A stretch of DNA of 64,000 bases from Schlegelella aquatica (lineage in GTDB: Bacteria; Pseudomonadota; Gammaproteobacteria; Burkholderiales; Burkholderiaceae_C). Shown here piece after piece: positions 54,761 to 63,496 of this stretch. The stretch spans positions 2,961,501 to 3,025,500 of the forward strand of contig NZ_CP110257.1 of NCBI RefSeq assembly GCF_026013905.1. Direction: 5' to 3'. The position numbers and the translations under genes were made by a program. A model generated the notes under the pieces. The model saw only the letters and a program-made list of their open reading frames with translations. It made no database searches and was not told where the DNA came from. Positions within the stretch are counted from its first letter, which is position 1. Each line of letters starts with the position of its first letter.

Positions 54761-56119
54761 ATGCGACAAGATCAAGCCAGTTCAAGCAGAACAGAGGCGT
54801 TCCGCGCTGCTATCGCCACCTTCATCGAGGAGCAGCAGGAGGCTAAGCTGAAGGGCAAGGGCATGGACGCCGGGACAGCGCCAAGGTACGACTACGCGAC
54901 GTGGCTAGCTAATTCCGCAGCTCGAGCCGCTTCCGTTCAATTCGCCACGCATCCGCTCAAAGCCACATTCCCCGATGCGAAGATTCGGGCGACGACAAGT
55001 CCCTTCATTCAAGGACGCAACCTTCCGCAGCATTGGGAAGTAGGGAGCCACCTCATCCTGCATGACGTCCTCGACGGGACAGGTGATGCTGCATGGCTCG
55101 TCATCATTAGGTTTCTTGGCCGAGTAATGGTTGAGGGCCGGCCTCTGCTTCATTGGTTGCTGGAAAACGACGAGGATTTGTTGCAGGCACTTGATCCCGA
55201 CAGGAATCGTGCATCTCAACTGGCAGACTCCTTCAAGCAGGTCATTAGAACCGGCCAGGCTTCCAGCTCTCATAGCCGGGCAAAACAAGTCTACTGGCTG
55301 GTTGGCGAAAGTCCTGCCGAAGACGGTGACTACCATCTGTTGCAGCCGCTCTTCTCCAGCAGCTTGGCGCATGTGATCCACCTGGAGATCCAGGATGCCC
55401 GCTTTGGTGAAGCGAACAAGCTCGCCCGGCAAGCCTTTTTTCAGAAGAAGCCGCATGAGGCCCCCTATCGCGACTATCGCAATCTGGTCGCCCGCAAGTT
55501 GGGAGGCACGAAGCCGCAGAACATCAGCCAGCTCAATAGCGAACGCGGCGGGATCAACTACCTGCTGGCTTCCCTGCCGCCCAAGTGGGACATGCAGCGC
55601 CCCCGTGCGCTCCTGTACATCGAGTCGGCAATGGAGCGGTTGACCTACTTCAAAGGCTTGCGTCAGCAGGTCGCGGCGCTCGCCGACTTCCTCCGGGCCG
55701 ATCCGCCGCCCAATGAGGATACCCGCCGCAAGCGTCGCCAGCTCGAGCAGGAGCTGGGCCAGCAGTTGGCCCTGTTCGCCGCCGAAATCCATGCGCGTCT
55801 GGAGCCAGGCTGGACCCGGGACCCGGCGTGCGAACTGCCGCTGTGCGAACAACTGTGGCTCGACCCGGAGCGGGTGGGCCTGCCTGCGCGAGCGGGGCAC
55901 GAGCAGGAGGACAAGGGCTTCAAGGCGGCCTATCACGCAGGCAACTGGCCGGACGAGGTCGCCGGACGCTTTGCCAACTGGGTGAACGAGCAGTTGCGCC
56001 GTGCCGGGCTGCTCGGGCTGGGTGATGCCGAGTACAGGCATTGGGCCCGGCAGGCGGTCATCGATGCGGCCTGGCCAGTGCCCGTCCAGCGGCGCGCACC
56101 AACCGGAGGTCGTGCATGA
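54761..56119 (+). CDS. csy1: Type I-F Cascade large subunit Csy1 (Cas8f)
   Basis: The 452-residue protein starts MRQDQASSSRTEAFRAAIAT; AAGGA ends just before the ATG. The Csy1 pattern is present: ATHPLKATFPDAKIRATTSP, QVYWLVGESPAEDGDYHLLQPLFSSSL, RKLGGTKPQNISQLNSERGG and CEQLWLDPER. It recognises the PAM and begins unwinding with Csy2. Base composition is noticeably richer in A/T than the housekeeping genes. The IS lies 42 bp upstream of its start codon, so its promoter supply may have changed. The stop overlaps csy2 (ATGA). Confidence 0.96.
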   Translation: MRQDQASSSRTEAFRAAIATFIEEQQEAKLKGKGMDAGTAPRYDYATWLANSAARAASVQFATHPLKATFPDAKIRATTSPFIQGRNLPQHWEVGSHLILHDVLDGTGDAAWLVIIRFLGRVMVEGRPLLHWLLENDEDLLQALDPDRNRASQLADSFKQVIRTGQASSSHSRAKQVYWLVGESPAEDGDYHLLQPLFSSSLAHVIHLEIQDARFGEANKLARQAFFQKKPHEAPYRDYRNLVARKLGGTKPQNISQLNSERGGINYLLASLPPKWDMQRPRALLYIESAMERLTYFKGLRQQVAALADFLRADPPPNEDTRRKRRQLEQELGQQLALFAAEIHARLEPGWTRDPACELPLCEQLWLDPERVGLPARAGHEQEDKGFKAAYHAGNWPDEVAGRFANWVNEQLRRAGLLGLGDAEYRHWARQAVIDAAWPVPVQRRAPTGGRA

Positions 56120-57102
56120 GCGCCTTGCCGCAGTTCGATCACTTGCTCGTGCTGCCTCGAATGCGCGTGCAGAACGCCAACGCCGTGTCCAGCCCCCTTA
56201 CCCACGGCTTTCCGTCGATGACGGCGTTCCTGGGTCTGATGTGGGCGCTGGAGCGGAGAACGCGCGCCACCGGGCTTGATCTCGCGTTCAAAGCGGTAGG
56301 GGTCGTGTGCCACGACCATCAGGAACAGGTCAGCGACGGCGGTTTCATCAAATCCTTGCGCTTGACCCGCAATCCGGTCGAGAAGGACGGCAGTACGGCC
56401 GCCATCGTCGAAGAGGGGCGTATCCACCTGGAACTGAGCCTTGTGTTCGCGGTGCGCAGCGAGCACTGGATGCGTGACCCTGCCATCCGAGACCGTGACG
56501 TGGCCCGTGTGGCCGAGCTGCTGGGCGGGATGCGCATCGCGGGAGGCGCTGTGCTGCCCGATGTCGACCAGCGGCGGCTTCGTCATCGTCCTTGGGTGCT
56601 CGATCTCACGGGCAGCGAGACCGACCAGCGTCTGGAGTTCCGCAAGGCGAAGATGCGTCTGCTTCCCGGCTTTGCGCTGGTATCGCGAGATGAACTGCTC
56701 GACCGGCGTCTCGCAGCACTCAGGGCCGAGAACCCCACGGTAACGCGGCTCGATGCCTGGCTATCGCTATCGCGTGTCAACTGGACCTACCGCCCCAGCG
56801 GGAAAGGCGATGACCAAGGCGAATGGGTCCACGACCGCGATGGCTGGATCGTCCCCATTCCGGTCGGATATGGCGCTCTGGGCGGCATCCAGACCCCGGG
56901 CACCGTTTCCAACGCGCGGGATACCCACACCCCGTTTCATTTCGTCGAGAGCCTGTACTCGATCGGCGAATGGATAAGCCCTCATCGGCTGCATTCGCCG
57001 CGGCAGATGCTCTGGTACGCGGATAGCCAACCGGGCCAGGGCCGCTACCGCTGCCGGAACGACTACGCCGTCCCGTCCGACGATTACTACGAACTCGACT
57101 GA
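56116..57102 (+). CDS. csy2: Type I-F Cascade subunit Csy2 (Cas5f)
   Basis: The 328-residue RAMP protein starts MSALPQFDHLLVLPRMRVQN, matching family N-termini; a longer in-frame reading into csy1 is rejected. It has AVSSPLTHGFPSMTAFLGL and the C-terminal HFVESLYSIGEWISPHRL motif. It caps the 5' end of the crRNA next to Csy1. It lies 24 nt upstream of csy3. Confidence 0.96.
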   Translation: MSALPQFDHLLVLPRMRVQNANAVSSPLTHGFPSMTAFLGLMWALERRTRATGLDLAFKAVGVVCHDHQEQVSDGGFIKSLRLTRNPVEKDGSTAAIVEEGRIHLELSLVFAVRSEHWMRDPAIRDRDVARVAELLGGMRIAGGAVLPDVDQRRLRHRPWVLDLTGSETDQRLEFRKAKMRLLPGFALVSRDELLDRRLAALRAENPTVTRLDAWLSLSRVNWTYRPSGKGDDQGEWVHDRDGWIVPIPVGYGALGGIQTPGTVSNARDTHTPFHFVESLYSIGEWISPHRLHSPRQMLWYADSQPGQGRYRCRNDYAVPSDDYYELD

Positions 57103-57126
57103 CCGCCCTACTACAAGGAGTCCATC

Positions 57127-58167
57127 GTGTCCAAGAATAATCTCGAAACTGCTTCCGTTCTCGCGTTCGAGCGCAAGCTCGACCCGTCCGATGCCCTGTT
57201 CTTCTGTGGCACATGGGAACAGCGCGAAGACTCGACGAACTGGACGCCGGTGAGGGTCCGCGAGAAGTCGGTCCGTGGCACCATCTCGAATCGGCTGAAG
57301 GCAAAGGATCAGGATCCAGCCAAGCTCGATGCCGCCATCGAGAATCCCAATCTGCAAACGGTGGATGTTGCGACGTTGCCGTTGGATGCGGACACCCTGA
57401 AGGTTCAGTTCACCCTGCGGGTGCTCGGTGGAACGGGGCAGCCCTCGGCATGCAACGACGCGGACTATCGCAGGAAGCTGATCGACACCATCGATGCGTA
57501 CGTCCGCCAGCATGGCTTTGGCGAGCTGGCACGGCGATATGCTGCCAACCTCGCTAACGGGCGTTTTCTCTGGCGCAACCGTATCGGCGCTGAGCAAGTC
57601 GAAGTGCGCGTCGCGCACTTGAAGGACGGTCGGCCTCTGGCTCAGTGGACTTTCCAGGCCCTTGAGCACTCGCTACGGGAGCTGTCGGCGCCGGTCGGTG
57701 AGCAGGCCGACGTGGCCAGGCTTGCGACTCTTATCGAATCGGGGTTGGCGGGCACGTCGCACGTCCTGCTTCAAGTAACCGCCTTCGCACGCGTAGGCGC
57801 AGGTCAGGAGGCTTTCCCCTCGCAGGAGCTCATTCTGGATCGCGCCAACAGCAAGAAGAGCAAGACGCTTTACGCGGTGGGGAGCGGAAACGACGCGGTG
57901 GCCGCCATCCATTCGCAGAAGATCGGCAATGCGTTGCGGACGATCGACACCTGGTACCCCGGAGCCGACGAGAACGGGCCGATCGCGATTGAGCCGTACG
58001 GCTCTGTGACCACGCAGGGGCGCGCCTACCGTCAACCCAAGGACAAGGTGGACTTCTACAACCTGCTCGACGGCTGGGTTCTCAGGGACAAGGTGCCACC
58101 GGTAGAGCAGCAGCACTTCGTCGTCGCCACTCTCATTCGCGGCGGCGTGTTCGGCGAGGCGGCTTGA
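57127..58167 (+). CDS. csy3: Type I-F Cascade backbone Csy3 (Cas7f), GTG start
   Basis: The 346-residue protein ([20 protein letters not shown] after the start) has the Csy3 features [29 protein letters not shown] and [20 protein letters not shown]. Six copies line the crRNA spacer. Initiation at a GTG is set by AAGGAG six nt upstream. It ends 4 nt before csy4. Confidence 0.96.
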   Translation: MSKNNLETASVLAFERKLDPSDALFFCGTWEQREDSTNWTPVRVREKSVRGTISNRLKAKDQDPAKLDAAIENPNLQTVDVATLPLDADTLKVQFTLRVLGGTGQPSACNDADYRRKLIDTIDAYVRQHGFGELARRYAANLANGRFLWRNRIGAEQVEVRVAHLKDGRPLAQWTFQALEHSLRELSAPVGEQADVARLATLIESGLAGTSHVLLQVTAFARVGAGQEAFPSQELILDRANSKKSKTLYAVGSGNDAVAAIHSQKIGNALRTIDTWYPGADENGPIAIEPYGSVTTQGRAYRQPKDKVDFYNLLDGWVLRDKVPPVEQQHFVVATLIRGGVFGEAA

Positions 58168-58171
58168 TGCC

Positions 58172-58738
58172 ATGACGACGCACTACATCGACCTGTCTCT
58201 GGCGCCAGATCCAGAAGTGAGCCTGCCCCAATTGCTCGGCGCCTTGTATGACCGGCTGCATCTCGCATTGGTGCACCATCGAACCGAGAGTGTAGGCGTG
58301 AGCTTCCCCCGCTACAGCCTGGACCCAAGAAGCCTCGGGCCACTGCTGCGCCTGCATGGCCAACCTCTCGTCCTTGAGAAGCTGATGTCGGGTGACTGGC
58401 TCAAGGGAACACGGGACTATGTCCGTGTCAGCGATGTCGCGCCGGCGCCAGCGGACGCTCTGCACAGAACTGTTCAACGACGTCAGTTCAAGACCAGTGC
58501 GGAGCGGCTGCGCCGGCGGCGGATGCGGCGCAAGGGCGAGTCCGCTGAACAAGCCGCGAAGGCCATCCCGATCTCGGTGGAGCGCCGTCCCGACCTTCCG
58601 TACGTATGGCTTCGAAGCCGCAGCACCGGACAGCCTTACTGCCTATTCATCGCGCTCGGGCCACTTCGTCCTGATCCTGTACCCGGAGCCTTTAACAGCT
58701 ACGGCCTCAGCAGCAGCTCCACCATCCCGTGGTTTTGA
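58172..58738 (+). CDS. csy4: crRNA endoribonuclease Csy4 (Cas6f)
   Basis: The 188-residue protein starts MTTHYIDLSLAPDPEVSLPQ. The catalytic His lies in RLHLALVHH (residue 30, aligned with His29 of the Pseudomonas enzyme), and the Ser in LRSRSTGQ. An Arg-rich helix, AERLRRRRMRRKG, contacts the repeat stem-loop. The C-terminus is FNSYGLSSSSTIPWF. Its substrate is the CTGCC-GCGTA-GGCAG hairpin of the adjacent array. Confidence 0.96.
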   Translation: MTTHYIDLSLAPDPEVSLPQLLGALYDRLHLALVHHRTESVGVSFPRYSLDPRSLGPLLRLHGQPLVLEKLMSGDWLKGTRDYVRVSDVAPAPADALHRTVQRRQFKTSAERLRRRRMRRKGESAEQAAKAIPISVERRPDLPYVWLRSRSTGQPYCLFIALGPLRPDPVPGAFNSYGLSSSSTIPWF

Positions 58739-58868
58739 CCCTTTTTTGCCGGCTGCCGGCCGAGCGTTGAGAAATCAAGGGCTTGCGTCGGGCTTGTAGG
58801 AAAGGGTCCAAGAGCGCCAAGTCGCCGCAAGCCCAATGGCAGCGGCGACTTGGCAAACCGCTGTCCTA
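58739..58868 (+). promoter_or_regulatory. CRISPR leader with a 13-bp perfect inverted repeat
   Basis: The 130-bp segment between csy4 and the first repeat starts with CCCTTTTTTG, as many I-F leaders do. It contains GCCAAGTCGCCGC (58816-58828) and its exact reverse complement (58842-58854), 14 bp ahead of repeat 1. It probably holds the pre-crRNA promoter and integration signals; I cannot assign promoter boxes. Confidence 0.7.
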
Positions 58869-61800
58869 GTTCGCTGCCGCGTAGGCAGCTCAGAAAATAA
58901 CGAAGTCGTAGCCGCAAGGCCATATCCAGTTCGCTGCCGCGTAGGCAGCTCAGAAAACGATGACGCCGTATCGACCCGCGGCGAAATGGTTCGCTGCCGC
59001 GTAGGCAGCTCAGAAAAGACGCGGGCTTTGGGATCTATGACGGTGTGCGTTCGCTGCCGCGTAGGCAGCTCAGAAATAACAAAATTGCCCTCGTCCCAGT
59101 CAGTCGGTGTTCGCTGCCGCGTAGGCAGCTCAGAAATGAATGGACATCGTGTCCAGCAGCCCGGCCCAGTTCGCTGCCGCGTAGGCAGCTCAGAAAAGTA
59201 CAGCTCGCCCTTCACGCCTTCGATCAGCATGTTCGCTGCCGCGTAGGCAGCTCAGAAAATATGCTCGTGCACCTTGCGCCCGCAGTGCAAGTTCGCTGCC
59301 GCGTAGGCAGCTCAGAAATGCATCGCGTTGATGTAGAGGCCGACGATCGGGTTCGCTGCCGCGTAGGCAGCTCAGAAATCAAGCCCGTGCGACTTCGTGT
59401 TGTAGACCGTGTTCGCTGCCGCGTAGGCAGCTCAGAAAAGTAGTGCGCTGGATCGGCGAGCGCATCAACGGTTCGCTGCCGCGTAGGCAGCTCAGAAAAA
59501 GGCCAAGCACGATGACGACACGCACCATGAGTTCGCTGCCGCGTAGGCAGCTCAGAAATTTCGGTGGCGAGCGCCATCAGGTCCGCGAGCGTTCGCTGCC
59601 GCGTAGGCAGCTCAGAAATGACGGTGCATACCGGGTCACACAGAGTGAAGGTTCGCTGCCGCGTAGGCAGCTCAGAAACGCTTGCGGTGAAGTCGTAGCG
59701 CACCTTCACAGTTCGCTGCCGCGTAGGCAGCTCAGAAAAACAGGCGATTCGTCTCAAGCCCTTGCTGAAAGTTCGCTGCCGCGTAGGCAGCTCAGAAACA
59801 CAGCCGCCTGTTCTGCGCATCGGAGCGGCGGTTCGCTGCCGCGTAGGCAGCTCAGAAATGTGCCGACGCCTGAGCGGCGACGGCGGTAACGTTCGCTGCC
59901 GCGTAGGCAGCTCAGAAAAGCGAGTGCAGCCGCGCGGCTGGTCATGGTGGGTTCGCTGCCGCGTAGGCAGCTCAGAAAAGCTCCATGTCCAGGAGTCCGC
60001 GTCAATCGTGGTTCGCTGCCGCGTAGGCAGCTCAGAAATTTGCCATGCCGCAGTTGATCGCAGGCGCGATGTTCGCTGCCGCGTAGGCAGCTCAGAAAGC
60101 CGGCTGGTCGGGCAGCACCGTGCTGTCCATGTTCGCTGCCGCGTAGGCAGCTCAGAAACAGCAGCCCCATCCACTCCACCGGCGCGTCGAGTTCGCTGCC
60201 GCGTAGGCAGCTCAGAAACCGAGCCAATCGCCCAGGGGCTCGGTGATGACGTTCGCTGCCGCGTAGGCAGCTCAGAAAAAGCCCATCTCTCCCGGTGCCA
60301 GCCAGTGGTCGTTCGCTGCCGCGTAGGCAGCTCAGAAAGCACCGAAGCGGTGAAGCCGGTTGCGGTCAGGGTTCGCTGCCGCGTAGGCAGCTCAGAAAAC
60401 GGAATGGGTGGCAGGTCGGCTTTTGTCGGAGGTTCGCTGCCGCAGAGTTCGCTGCCGCGTAGGCAGCTCAGAAAACAGGGCGACACACTCGGCCTCTTCT
60501 TGTGCTGTTCGCTGCCGCGTAGGCAGCTCAGAAAATGCCGCCGGAAATCGTGATCGCCATGCTGGAGTTCGCTGCCGCGTAGGCAGCTCAGAAATCAACC
60601 GTCGATTGCCGCCGCATCATGCGGCCGTTCGCTGCCGCGTAGGCAGCTCAGAAATTTCTGCCCGGCATGAATGTGGGCGCGGTCGCGTTCGCTGCCGCGT
60701 AGGCAGCTCAGAAAATCACGAAGTTTTCGCCGAGCCCGATGTGAAAGTTCGCTGCCGCGTAGGCAGCTCAGAAAACGTCCCATCCTCATTGACGCCCACC
60801 ATATTCGTTCGCTGCCGCGTAGGCAGCTCAGAAAGGTAGGCGTGAGCGACGGGATCAACGCAAACAGTTCGCTGCCGCGTAGGCAGCTCAGAAACGTGGG
60901 GCAACGTGGCCAAGGGCATCCAGATCGTTCGCTGCCGCGTAGGCAGCTCAGAAAAGCGCGATGCAGCCGCGACCTGAATCCCCTGCGTTCGCTGCCGCGT
61001 AGGCAGCTCAGAAACATTGGCAGCGGTCGGGGTGGAACCGTCAGGAGTTCGCTGCCGCGTAGGCAGCTCAGAAACTTGGCGGCGTCACTGGCTGCGGACC
61101 AGGCGGCGTTCGCTGCCGCGTAGGCAGCTCAGAAATGCGGATTGGCCTTGGGAGCCCGACGCGCTGCTGTTCGCTGCCGCGTAGGCAGCTCAGAAAACGG
61201 CCGCACGTCGGCCGGCTGCCCCCGGTCGTGTTCGCTGCCGCGTAGGCAGCTCAGAAACAATGGGGCTAGTGGTCAATACCGTTCGTCGGGTTCGCTGCCG
61301 CGTGGGCAGCTCAGAAATTCACAGGAAGTCGATTCGGCACCGCACTCGAGTTCGCTGCCGCGTAGGCAGCTCAGAAACGGTGCGGGCTCGAAGATGTCCG
61401 CCGCCTTACGTTCGCTGCCGCGTAGGCAGCTCAGAAAATCCTGTCGTCGGTGAACCGGTTGCAACTCTGGTTCGCTGCCGCGTAGGCAGCTCAGAAATTC
61501 GCGATCGATGGCGTGGAGCCCCTGGCGCTGTTCGCTGCCGCGTAGGCAGCTCAGAAAGGTGGCGGCAAGAGCTACGAGGCGAACGTCTAGTTCGCTGCCG
61601 CGTAGGCAGCTCAGAAAATTGAGGCTCCTGCCCCTCGAAGCCGATCTTCGTTCGCTGCCGCGTAGGCAGCTCAGAAATTTTCGCGGTTCTAACCGCTGCC
61701 GACGTATTCGTTCGCTGCCGCGTAGGCAGCTCAGAAACTCAGTGAAGTCGTCCCCGCCGTAACGAGTCGGTTCGCTGCCGCGCAGGCAGCTCAGAAATGA

Positions 61801-62096
61801 GCTTGTCCGGTCATCTCCCCGAGTTCTTTGTTCGCTGCCGCGTAGGCAGCTCAGAAAATCTGCAGGCGCAAGGCGCGCACCAGCTCGCAGTTCGCTGCCG
61901 CGTAGGCAGCTCAGAAATCGAGCTCGCGTTTGCGGACTACAGCCTGAACGTTCGCTGCCGCGTAGGCAGCTCAGGAATGCGTGGTTCCAACGACCCAGAT
62001 TCTTCTCGGCGTTCGCTGCCACGAAGGCAGCTCAGAAAATTGAGCAGAGCGGCCTATGGCCACAACGCGCACGCCACACACAGCGTTCGCTGCCGC
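58869..62096 (+). CRISPR. Type I-F CRISPR array: 53 full repeats plus one terminal partial repeat
   Basis: The 28-bp repeat (starts GTTCGCTGCCGC, ends AGCTCAGAAA) recurs every 60 bp with 32-nt spacers: 58869 to 59169, 59231 to 60371, 60447 to 61047, 61108, 61169, 61230, 61290 to 61950 and 62011. Longer intervals are 34 nt (59197-59230), 48 nt including a truncated repeat (60399-60446), and 33 nt (61075, 61136, 61197 and 61978 starts). Variant repeats at 61290, 61770, 61950 and 62011, plus a 12-nt partial at 62085, cluster at the right end, so the leader is on the left next to csy4 and transcription is rightward. Spacer origins cannot be told without a search. Confidence 0.98.
60432..60446 (+). 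repeat. Truncated internal CRISPR repeat
   Basis: The first 12 nt of the repeat (GTTCGCTGCCGC) plus AGA occur directly before the full repeat at 60447. The interval 60399-60431 before it is 33 nt, about one spacer. Confidence 0.93.
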
Positions 62097-62193
62097 ATCG
62101 CCCATAACCCTGTCTGCATTGGCCTGGCATCATTCCTCAACCGCACCCCTCGGGAGTGGTCATGCCTTGGAGATGCCTCCCCTTACTGGCCTT

Positions 62194-63496
62194 GGGGCAC
62201 TTCTCGAAACCTCCCTCCCCCTTGCAGCCCGTGAGCCGGCATGATGTCGCCCATGATCACCCCGCGCATCAAGCCCTCGTCTTTGTGGCGTCACCAGCCT
62301 GGCGCTGACCTGTTCGTGCAGGACCAGCGCCAAGCCAAGCTCGGCGGCTTCATCGCCAACCTGGCAGCAATGGACGAACTGATCGACTTCGCGGCCATTG
62401 CCGCCCGGGTCGACACCGCCTGCCCTCGCGCTGACCGTAGCAAAGGCGGGCGCCCGCCGTACCCCACCGAGGTGATGGTGCGGCTGCTGTTCATCCAGTC
62501 GCTGTACAACCTCAGCGACGAGGACTGCGAGTACCAGGTGCTGGACCGCATGAGCTTCCAGCACTTCTGCCGCCTGGACGGAGCACTGCACATCCCCGAT
62601 GCGCGCACGCTGTGGAGTTTCAAGCAGCGCTTGGCCCAAGGCGGTCTGGGCGGCCGCGCTATCTTCGAGGCGGTGAGCCTGCAGTTGCAGCAGCACGGCT
62701 ACATCCCGCGCGGCGGGCAGATCGTGGATGCCAGCATCGTGCAGGCACCGCTCACCCAGGCGAACAAGGACGAGCGCGAAGCGCTCAACGAAGGCCGCAG
62801 GCCCGAGGGCTGGAATGCCAAGCGGCTGCAGCACACCGACCGCGACGCGCGCTGGACCAAGAAGCACGGCAAGAGCTTCTACGGCTACAAGGTGCACGCC
62901 AACGCGGACGCGCGCTACAAGCTGATCCGCCGGGCGAAGGTCACGCCGGCCAACGCCGACGACGGCCAGACGCTCAAGGAGGTGCTGGACCGCGCCAACA
63001 CCGGCGCGCGGCTGCTGGCCGACCGAGGCTACGACGCGCAGACCAACCGCCAGTTGCTGCAGGCCCACGGGCTGCGCGACGGCATCGCGCGGCGTGCCAA
63101 GCCCGGGCAGGAGCGGCGCGTGCGACTGGACGCGCGCAACAAGGCGATCAACCGCGTCCGCGCCAGAGGCGAACATGTGTTCGCCGGCCTCGAGCAGTTG
63201 GGCGGCAAGTGCGTGCGGGCGATGACGCTGGCGAGAAACGAACTGGCGATCCTGCTGAAGTGCGCGGCGTACAACGCCAAGCGGCTGGTCTGGCTGGTGC
63301 GCCATGACCCGTGCGGGTGTGCGCGATGAAGGGAGAGGTGCGCCCGCAGAGCCTGCAAACGCAGTTTTGCAGGGCCTCGGGCGCCCGCCAAGGCTGCGAT
63401 GACGGGGCCTGAGCGGCACCGAGAACCCCGAACTGAACGACGCGAGCGCCCTCATGCCGGTTCAGCCTTCGGAAATGGGGTTATGCGAAGTGCCCC
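62194..63496 (+). mobile_element. IS5-family insertion sequence (1303 bp)
   Basis: Inverted ends share GGGGCACTTC exactly, then diverge with partial matches (TCGAAACC on the left, GCATAACC on the right). It is flanked by a TT duplication (62192-62193 and 63497-63498). One transposase gene occupies most of it. It inserted into yceI copy 3. Confidence 0.93.
62241..63329 (+). CDS. IS5-family transposase
   Basis: The 362-residue DDE transposase (start at 62241, or 62244, two adjacent ATGs) has RMSFQHFCRLDGALHIPDARTL near the N-terminus, the first Asp in QIVDASIVQAP, the second in LLADRGYDAQTNRQLL and the Glu in RVRARGEHVFAGLEQLGG. This is the IS5/IS1031-type arrangement. Apparently full length. 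Confidence 0.95.
   Translation: MMSPMITPRIKPSSLWRHQPGADLFVQDQRQAKLGGFIANLAAMDELIDFAAIAARVDTACPRADRSKGGRPPYPTEVMVRLLFIQSLYNLSDEDCEYQVLDRMSFQHFCRLDGALHIPDARTLWSFKQRLAQGGLGGRAIFEAVSLQLQQHGYIPRGGQIVDASIVQAPLTQANKDEREALNEGRRPEGWNAKRLQHTDRDARWTKKHGKSFYGYKVHANADARYKLIRRAKVTPANADDGQTLKEVLDRANTGARLLADRGYDAQTNRQLLQAHGLRDGIARRAKPGQERRVRLDARNKAINRVRARGEHVFAGLEQLGGKCVRAMTLARNELAILLKCAAYNAKRLVWLVRHDPCGCAR

Noticed and set aside
48835..58738. A new CRISPR subtype
   Set aside because: Gene order, the Cas2-Cas3 fusion, Csy1-4 and the repeat hairpin are standard type I-F.
58775..62022. ORFs of repeated VRCRVGSSE, SLPRRQLRK, SELPTRQRT or FLSCLRGSE units
   Set aside because: These are translations of the CRISPR repeat in different frames, not repeat proteins.
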